NCBI GenBank assembly: GCA_050943595.1
Contig: JBMNPM010000003.1
Coordinates: 62,001 to 126,000 of the forward strand
From: JAXGXJ01 sp050943595
GTDB lineage: Bacteria; Actinomycetota; Thermoleophilia; RBG-16-64-13
Length of the DNA stretch: 64,000 nt
Reading direction: 5' to 3'
Positions 58,828 through 64,000 of this stretch are shown here, in pieces. The stretch's first letter is position 1. Each line of letters opens with the position of its first letter. The notes under the pieces were generated by a model that ran no database searches, had not been told where the DNA came from, and saw nothing but the letters and a program-made list of their open reading frames with translations. The position numbers and the translations under genes are program-made.

Positions 58828-59820
58828 CTACCAAACTTCCGACCGCAGCCTGCGCGTCATGAGGTCGCAGACGCACGCAGTCACACTCTTGCCTTCCTCA
58901 ATGACCGCCACCACATTCTCGGTGATTGGCATGTCCACCCCGTGTGTGCGGGAGAGATCCAAGATGATGGGAGCACTGGTGAGTCCTTCGGCAACCATTC
59001 CCATCTGCTCCTCCACGTGTTCTGCCGAGTAACCCTGGGCTATCAGCTGACCGGCCATACGATTGCGTGAGTGACGCGAGGTGCAGGTGCCGACCAGGTC
59101 GCCCAGTCCGGCCAGACCGGCGAAGGTGCGGATATCGGCCCCCAAGGCCAGACCTAGACGGGATATCTCGGCCAGGCCGCGTGTGACGAGCGCTGCGCGG
59201 GCATTGTCACCATAGCCCAATCCGTCCGACATCCCCGTGGCCAACGCAACGACATTCTTGACAGCCCCGGCCAACTCCACCCCCAAGAGGTCCTCGTTCA
59301 CATACGCCCGCAGGTTCTGATTGGTTATAAGCAGCTGTAGAGCTTCAGCATATTCACGGTCGGCTGAGGCGATGACGGTGGCGGTTGGTTGGTCTAGCGC
59401 AACCTCCTCCGCCTGATTCGGTCCCGACAGGACGGCGATATCCGGGTGGACGGCATGCAACTCCTTTTTCAGTACCTCGCTAAAACGTGACTGTGTGACC
59501 GGATCCATGCCTTTTGTAAGACTCAGGAGACCTACACCCTCCTGTAGGTAGGGAGCCAACACCGCCAACACCGATCGATAGGCCCGGCTGGGTACAGCGA
59601 TGACAACCACGTCTGCCCCCCTGAGACGAGGGTGAGGGTAGACGTCATACTCCAAACCCACAGGCAGATCGACGGAGTCAAGATACTCAGGATTGCGGCC
59701 GCGGTGCCGCATAACCTCCGCCTGTTCGGGGCGCCGGGCGTACAGGACCGTCCGATGCCCGCACAAAACCAGGTGGCGGGCGAAAGCCGTCCCCCAACTA
59801 CCGGCTCCGACCACAGCCAC
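58828..59820 (-). CDS. gpsA: Glycerol-3-phosphate dehydrogenase [NAD(P)+]
   Basis: Makes sn-glycerol-3-P for phospholipids. NAD-binding VAVVGAGSWGTAFARHL, LTKGMDP, SGPNQAEEVA, catalytic Lys in LAGAVKNVVALATG, and AGLGDLVGTCTSRHSRNR. GTG 59820 gives 330 residues, the family length; the frame stays open 86 codons further upstream, across the plsY end, but that stretch looks like plsY in another frame. Next to plsY, its natural partner. Confidence 0.93.
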   Translation of the reverse strand: MAVVGAGSWGTAFARHLVLCGHRTVLYARRPEQAEVMRHRGRNPEYLDSVDLPVGLEYDVYPHPRLRGADVVVIAVPSRAYRSVLAVLAPYLQEGVGLLSLTKGMDPVTQSRFSEVLKKELHAVHPDIAVLSGPNQAEEVALDQPTATVIASADREYAEALQLLITNQNLRAYVNEDLLGVELAGAVKNVVALATGMSDGLGYGDNARAALVTRGLAEISRLGLALGADIRTFAGLAGLGDLVGTCTSRHSRNRMAGQLIAQGYSAEHVEEQMGMVAEGLTSAPIILDLSRTHGVDMPITENVVAVIEEGKSVTACVCDLMTRRLRSEVW

Positions 59821-59858
59821 ATGTAGGCCGGCCGCAGCTCTGACATGCCACGGGCGGT

Positions 59859-60524
59859 TCAGAGAGCGCTCCTGCCGGTACCCTTCCGGGATCCACCGGC
59901 GTGCCCATCGCCGGTCCTGCTCCAGGGAAAACTCACCCGGCGCTCCTGGCGGCGCCACAAACGCACCATGTTGCCCCGATGGGCCCACAGAACTACCAGC
60001 GCCATTAGGCAGCTGACGATGATGTACTCCAACGGCTGACGGAACAGCACGGCCATCACGGGCAACAGGATCGTGCACGTGATGGAAGCAATCGACACCA
60101 CCCGTGTGCTGAGCAGTAGAACGACATACAAGCCCAGAATGACGGCCATGGGCAACGGCATCATTGCGATGGCGGCACCGGCCCCAGTGGCCACGCCCTT
60201 GCCCCCTTTACCCTTGAGAAAGAGGGAATAGTTGTGACCACCCACGCACGCGAAGGCCACAAGCACCACCACTAGGGGACCGCTCAGATAGCGGGCCAGG
60301 AGCACGGGGATCACACCTTTGGCGATGTCGGCGATCAGCACGACCGTGCCCACACGGCTGCCGAGCACACGGAACGCGTTGGTGGTACCGGCGTTCCCGC
60401 TGCCGTGACGGCGCACATCAACACCACGCAACCGGCGCCCCAGGAAAACACTGGGCGAGACCGATCCCAACAGGTACCCGAACACGACCAATCCGATCGC
60501 CGTCAGGACAGAACCGGTACTCAC
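59859..60524 (-). CDS. plsY: Glycerol-3-phosphate acyltransferase PlsY
   Basis: 221 residues, five membrane helices. Motifs GYLLGSVSPSVFLGR, the GSGNAGTTNAFRVLG loop and GHNYSLFLKGKGGKGVATG that binds the acyl phosphate and glycerol-P. Acylates G3P at sn-1 from acyl-phosphate. The C-terminus has about 20 extra polar residues. GTG start overlapping the der stop. Confidence 0.94.
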   Translation of the reverse strand: MSTGSVLTAIGLVVFGYLLGSVSPSVFLGRRLRGVDVRRHGSGNAGTTNAFRVLGSRVGTVVLIADIAKGVIPVLLARYLSGPLVVVLVAFACVGGHNYSLFLKGKGGKGVATGAGAAIAMMPLPMAVILGLYVVLLLSTRVVSIASITCTILLPVMAVLFRQPLEYIIVSCLMALVVLWAHRGNMVRLWRRQERRVSFPWSRTGDGHAGGSRKGTGRSAL

Positions 60525-61855
60525 GCGTATCGTTCCTCTTTACCCTGGAAGTCAATGATCACAGGCACACCCCACAGATCATAGTCTTCCCTGAGCCGGT
60601 TCTCGATATAGTAGGCAAAGGACTTGTTTACCAGCGCCCGCGAGTTAACCATGATCTTGAAACGAGGCGGACTGGTGTCGTATTGCACTATATAGAAGAT
60701 CTTGATGGTCTTGACACCCCGAGTCACGGGCGGCCGACTTGAGCGTATGCCTTCGAGCCAGCGATTGAGCTCAGACGTGGAGATCCTACGGCTGTAGCGT
60801 TGGTAGAGGTCGCGGGCCAACGGAAGAACCTTCTCCACCCCTCTGCCCGTTAGGGTCGAGATGGTTAGCCAGGGTGGCCTCATCTGTACCTTGGCTTTGA
60901 CGCGGGCCGTGGCCATGTCGAGGTCGATCCGGGAGATGTCCCACTTGTTGAAGAGCACGGCCGTTGCACACTTGGCCCGCTGCGCCTCATACCCGATCTG
61001 GAGATCCAGATCCACCAAACCCTCGCCGGCATCGACGAGCACCAAGGCCACGTCGGCCCGCTCCAACGCTTGGATGGAGCGCAACGAACTATAGTACTCG
61101 ACGTCGGTAGTGGTGCGCCTGCCTGGGCGCCGCAATCCGGCCGTGTCGACTAGGATCATGGGCGCCCCTTCAAAGGTGAGGGCCGTATCGATGGAATCAC
61201 GTGTGGTCCCCGGGATAGAAGAGACGATTGTCCTTTCATCGCCCAGCAGGACGTTGAACAGAGAGCTCTTACCGACGTTAGGCCGGCCTACAATGGCAAT
61301 ACGCACAGGCGTGACCACTTCGGGCGCGGCTACATCCGGCGGCAACATCTTGACCACCTCGTCAAGCAGATCTCCGACACCCAGCCCGTGTTCGGCCGAC
61401 ACGCCCAACGGTTCGCCAAGTCCCAGTTGCCAGTACTCGTGGAGGTTCTCCTCGGCAACACGGCTGTCCACTTTGTTCACAGCCAGAAGAACCGGAACCC
61501 TGCTCTTTCTCAGCAGAGATGCGATCTCGTGATCCTGAGGACCGACTCCCGCCTTCCCATCAAGGAGGAAGATGGCCACGGTAGCTTCGGCCACTGCGAT
61601 CCGGGCCTGGTCACGTACCTTGCCCCCTAGGGGCTCGTCGCTCATGAGATCGATACCGCCGGTATCGACTACGATGAAGGAGTGGCCGCTCCATTCGGCC
61701 TCGCCCTCCTTGCGGTCCCTGGTCACTCCCGCTTCGGACGCGACTACCGCCGACCTTGTCCCCGTAAGACGGTTGAAGAGAGTCGACTTACCCACGTTGG
61801 GATAGCCAACAATGGCTACCTGAGGAAGTGCAGTCGAAAAGCCCGGTGTGGTCAT
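60521..61855 (-). CDS. der: Ribosome-assembly GTPase Der (EngA)
   Basis: 444 residues with two tandem Era-like G domains: GYPNVGKSTLFNRL, DTGGID and NKVD; then GRPNVGKSSLFNVL, DTAGLRRPGR and NKWD, and a C-terminal KH-like domain. Acts in 50S maturation. The longest frame adds 33 unconserved residues; ATG 61855 overlaps the ispH stop (ATGA). Confidence 0.96.
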   Translation of the reverse strand: MTTPGFSTALPQVAIVGYPNVGKSTLFNRLTGTRSAVVASEAGVTRDRKEGEAEWSGHSFIVVDTGGIDLMSDEPLGGKVRDQARIAVAEATVAIFLLDGKAGVGPQDHEIASLLRKSRVPVLLAVNKVDSRVAEENLHEYWQLGLGEPLGVSAEHGLGVGDLLDEVVKMLPPDVAAPEVVTPVRIAIVGRPNVGKSSLFNVLLGDERTIVSSIPGTTRDSIDTALTFEGAPMILVDTAGLRRPGRRTTTDVEYYSSLRSIQALERADVALVLVDAGEGLVDLDLQIGYEAQRAKCATAVLFNKWDISRIDLDMATARVKAKVQMRPPWLTISTLTGRGVEKVLPLARDLYQRYSRRISTSELNRWLEGIRSSRPPVTRGVKTIKIFYIVQYDTSPPRFKIMVNSRALVNKSFAYYIENRLREDYDLWGVPVIIDFQGKEERYA

Positions 61856-62700
61856 GTGCCTATCTCCTGTACACGGCGCACGATGGCCTCGATCTGGTCG
61901 CCGGGTGTGGAGGCACCAGCCGTGATGCCCACCGAACCGGCATCCGCGAACCACGCCGGCTCAATTTCCTCGGCCGCTTCGACGTGATGGGTCCGCGGCT
62001 GGACATCTGCACACAGTTCCGCGAGCCGCCTTGTATTGCCTGAGTTCCTCCCCCCCACGACGATGACCACATCAACACCCCCGGCCATAGAGATGGCAGC
62101 CCTCTGGCGCTGCTCAGTGGCACTGCAGATGGTGTTGTGGATAAGCAACTCCCGAACTCGTGGTGCGAGATGCGCCACCAAATCAGCCAACCGCTCCTGC
62201 GACTGTGTGGTCTGGACCACGACACCGAAACGCTGGCCCGGCAAGTCAGCAGGCAGGTCGTGGGGAGACTCCACCACCAGCGAATCATCACCTGCATAGG
62301 AGCGCAGGGCAAGCACCTCCGGATGATCTCTCTCCCCCAGAATGATGACACGATACCCCTGCTGTTTGAGACGGGCGGCCTTCTCCTGAGCCAGTTTGAC
62401 GAAACGACACGTCGCATCGAGTACTGTGAGACCGGAGGCGTCCAACTCCTCTCTGATGTCCCGAGGTACGCCGTGCGAACGGAGGATGATGGTACCCCTC
62501 TCCATCTCGGCAGGCTCGGATACAACACCGATCCCGTTGGCACGGAGCTCAGCGATCACACCGGGATTGTGGATCAGGGGACCGAGCGTGTTTATAGGAC
62601 CTTGGGCCTGAGTGGCCGCACTGCGCACCAGTTCCAAAGCCCTCTCCACTCCCCAGCAGAATCCGGCCGACTTCGACACGGTAATCCGTAGGTCGCTCAA
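61852..62700 (-). CDS. ispH: 4-hydroxy-3-methylbut-2-enyl diphosphate reductase
   Basis: Last step of the MEP isoprenoid pathway; Fe-S enzyme. The three cluster cysteines are in SAGFCWGVERAL, LDATCRFVKLAQ and HNTICSATEQRQ; also LGPLIHNPGVI, RSHGVP and VVGGRNSGNTRRL. 282 residues. The TTG start overlaps the stop of the upstream fused gene (TTGA). Confidence 0.95.
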   Translation of the reverse strand: MSDLRITVSKSAGFCWGVERALELVRSAATQAQGPINTLGPLIHNPGVIAELRANGIGVVSEPAEMERGTIILRSHGVPRDIREELDASGLTVLDATCRFVKLAQEKAARLKQQGYRVIILGERDHPEVLALRSYAGDDSLVVESPHDLPADLPGQRFGVVVQTTQSQERLADLVAHLAPRVRELLIHNTICSATEQRQRAAISMAGGVDVVIVVGGRNSGNTRRLAELCADVQPRTHHVEAAEEIEPAWFADAGSVGITAGASTPGDQIEAIVRRVQEIGT

Positions 62701-64000
62701 GAGGAAACCTCTCTACACCCCGACTGCCTACTTAGGGACCGAAAAGCATCGGCCAAAGCCCGGCCGGTCGCCTCGGAGCGCTCGGCTCGGGCCAATTCCT
62801 TGGGAGGTGGTTGCAACGGAGCCCCGAAGGTCACACGCACCCGGGGAGAACGGAGTAAGCCCTTCCGGACGACGCCGTCCGTGCCCTCCATAACCACCGG
62901 TATGGTAACAACGCCCTCGCGTAACGCAAAGAGACTCACGCCGGGGTTCACCTCGCCGAACCCACCGTCTCGTTGTCGATGCCCTTCGGGGAATATGCCC
63001 ACGACGGCCCCCTTATCCAGCATCTCCAAGGCACGTCTGACCGCCTGGCGATCCGCGCCGCCCCGCTTTACAGGAAAAGCGCCCATGGCGTCTATCACCC
63101 GGCCTAGCGGCTGCACCTTCCACAGCTCCGCCTTAGCCATGAAGTGAACCTGTCGCGGCGATGCGACTCCCAGGAAAAAGGGGTCGAGGTTGGAGCGATG
63201 ATTACAAGCGAGAAGGACGGGCCCCTGGAGAGGTATATGCTCGGCGCCGGTGATCTTCATGCGGAATACCGCCTTCCACAAAGTGGGCAGGAACGAGTAT
63301 GCAAAACGCCACAGCGGGGTGTCGAGCGGGCTGCGCACCATCCGGCAGAGCGGCCACCGGCGCGGACCCCGTGCTGCAGCATGGGAGATCACGGCCGTGC
63401 GATCGAGGTCGGGGCCAGGAGCGGGCGCGGATGAAAGTACGTCATCGGTCGCACGAATAGCGCTGCTATTCGTGTTCCCTCTATCCTTCTCTCTCGCGTG
63501 CTGATCATGTTCCAGCAGCGAAGTGTCATGGTTCAGCGGCCTATTATTGGGATCTATGGACTCAAGTTTCGCCCCCCGGGCGACCGCTTCCGCACAGACT
63601 GCGTCGATCACTTGTTGCACAGAAAGACCGGTGGTATCGATCTCTACGGCATCGTCAGCTTTACGCAGAGGCGCCAGTTCGCGTCCGGAATCGTAGGCGT
63701 CACGGGCCACTATCCCCGCCATGAGTTCATCGAGGGACTGGGCAACGCCCTGCGCCTGCAACTGTAGTTGTCGGCGCCGCGCACGTTCCTCGACCGAGGC
63801 CGTCAGGTAGATTTTAAGATCGGCCTCCGGGCATACAACGGTGCCCGTATCTCGACCCTCCAGCACCACATCACCTGCGGATGCCTCCTCCCGCTGCATC
63901 CGGGTGAGCACTGTACGGACCCCAGCGTCGGCCGACACGGCTGAGACGTTCTTGGTGACCAGTGGTCCCCGCACCTCATCGGTCACCTCTCTCTCCCCCA
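62697..64000 (-). CDS. Cytidylate kinase / 1-acyl-glycerol-3-P acyltransferase fusion (partial)
   Basis: The frame runs off the window; the P-loop of the kinase is outside. Numbering from GTG 63986, the CMK part shows VTKNVSAVSADAGVRTVLTRMQREEA, VVLEGRDTGTVVCPEADLKIYLTAS and ARDAYDSGRELAPLRKADDAVEIDTT. From about 230 the PlsC part has the NHRSNLDPF form of the HX4D site, FMAKAELWK, GAFPVKRGG and FPEGHRQRDGG. CMK supplies CDP for CDP-diacylglycerol chemistry; PlsC adds the second acyl chain. Such fusions are known. The linker (about 147-184) is encoded by a dispersed repeat. First gene of the ispH-der-plsY-gpsA operon. Confidence 0.92.
   Translation of the reverse strand, partial: GEREVTDEVRGPLVTKNVSAVSADAGVRTVLTRMQREEASAGDVVLEGRDTGTVVCPEADLKIYLTASVEERARRRQLQLQAQGVAQSLDELMAGIVARDAYDSGRELAPLRKADDAVEIDTTGLSVQQVIDAVCAEAVARGAKLESIDPNNRPLNHDTSLLEHDQHAREKDRGNTNSSAIRATDDVLSSAPAPGPDLDRTAVISHAAARGPRRWPLCRMVRSPLDTPLWRFAYSFLPTLWKAVFRMKITGAEHIPLQGPVLLACNHRSNLDPFFLGVASPRQVHFMAKAELWKVQPLGRVIDAMGAFPVKRGGADRQAVRRALEMLDKGAVVGIFPEGHRQRDGGFGEVNPGVSLFALREGVVTIPVVMEGTDGVVRKGLLRSPRVRVTFGAPLQPPPKELARAERSEATGRALADAFRSLSRQSGCREVSS
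63437..63546 (-). repeat. Copy of the dispersed repeat inside the CMK-PlsC gene
   Basis: 110 nt aligning without gaps to 37041-37150 (93 identical, 17 different by my count). It covers codons for residues about 147-184 of the fused protein, is free of stops in that frame, and ends at the same CCTATTA boundary as the other copy. The left third of the element is absent. Confidence 0.85.

Overview
The window reads as chromosomal DNA of a G+C-rich, deep-branching member of Actinomycetota. The strongest pointer is the block gcvH - (RsiG-like) - FHA/GarA - MerR/FtsR at 51.2-53.3 kb, which matches the gcvH-garA-ftsR order known from actinobacteria. Other traits fit a non-mycolic, possibly anaerobic or thermophilic lineage: an SLH-domain surface protein, type IV pilus motor genes, the MEP-pathway enzyme IspH, QueH for queuosine, and frequent GTG/TTG starts with 4-nt stop/start overlaps. 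No rRNA or CRISPR is present, and the only complete tRNA recognised is tRNA-Pro(GGG). The species cannot be named from the sequence alone.

Layout. 0-2.2 kb: def-fmt-rpe. 2.3-6.1 kb: an FMN riboswitch followed by ribD-ribE-ribBA-ribH. 6.1-12.5 kb: rpmB (reverse), then a DUF1858 protein, Asp23, a FakA-like kinase, recG, rsmD, coaD and a coiled-coil protein. 12.5-16.7 kb: yceD-rpmF, an EF-G paralogue and an RpiR regulator. 16.7-32.9 kb: a long forward run, yebC-ruvC-ruvA-ruvB-queH-queA-tgt-yajC-secD-secF, a phasin-like protein, a UbiB-family kinase, recJ and rel. 33-38.9 kb: an MBL hydrolase, hisS, aspS, a small repeat element, a thioredoxin-fold lipoprotein and mnmA. 39-46 kb: two small envelope proteins, a degenerate anti-sigma-like protein with a SigB/F-type sigma factor, alaS-ruvX-mltG and aroE. 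46.1-50.2 kb: pilB-pilT-pilC. From 50.4 kb to the end nearly everything is on the reverse strand: the apt-ftsR-garA-rsiG-like operon, gcvH, a sugar nucleotidyltransferase fusion, an accessory patch (IS3 remnant, SLH/tectonin protein, integrase remnant, tRNA-Pro), and the lipid/isoprenoid operon cmk-plsC > ispH > der > plsY > gpsA, whose first gene runs off the window.

Most genes are core functions in tightly coupled operons. The unusual signals are these. (1) A small mobile-looking repeat has a full copy with terminal inverted repeats at 36986-37150. Solo ends sit in the queH/queA and ruvA/ruvB gaps. A 110-bp copy, about 85% identical, lies in frame inside the CMK-PlsC fusion and encodes part of its interdomain linker. 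(2) A small gene next to garA/ftsR carries an E-x3-S-x2-R-x3-H-x3-D helix that closely matches the c-di-GMP-binding signature of RsiG anti-sigma factors; it also has a good promoter that predicts a leaderless GTG start. (3) The FMN riboswitch terminator hairpin overlaps the ribD ribosome-binding site and possible start. (4) A gene appears to start at AUC. (5) The phosphomutase half of the mannose-1-P guanylyltransferase fusion has lost its catalytic motifs. (6) A secreted SLH protein carries exactly seven tectonin-type repeats and sits in a patch bordered by mobile-element remnants.
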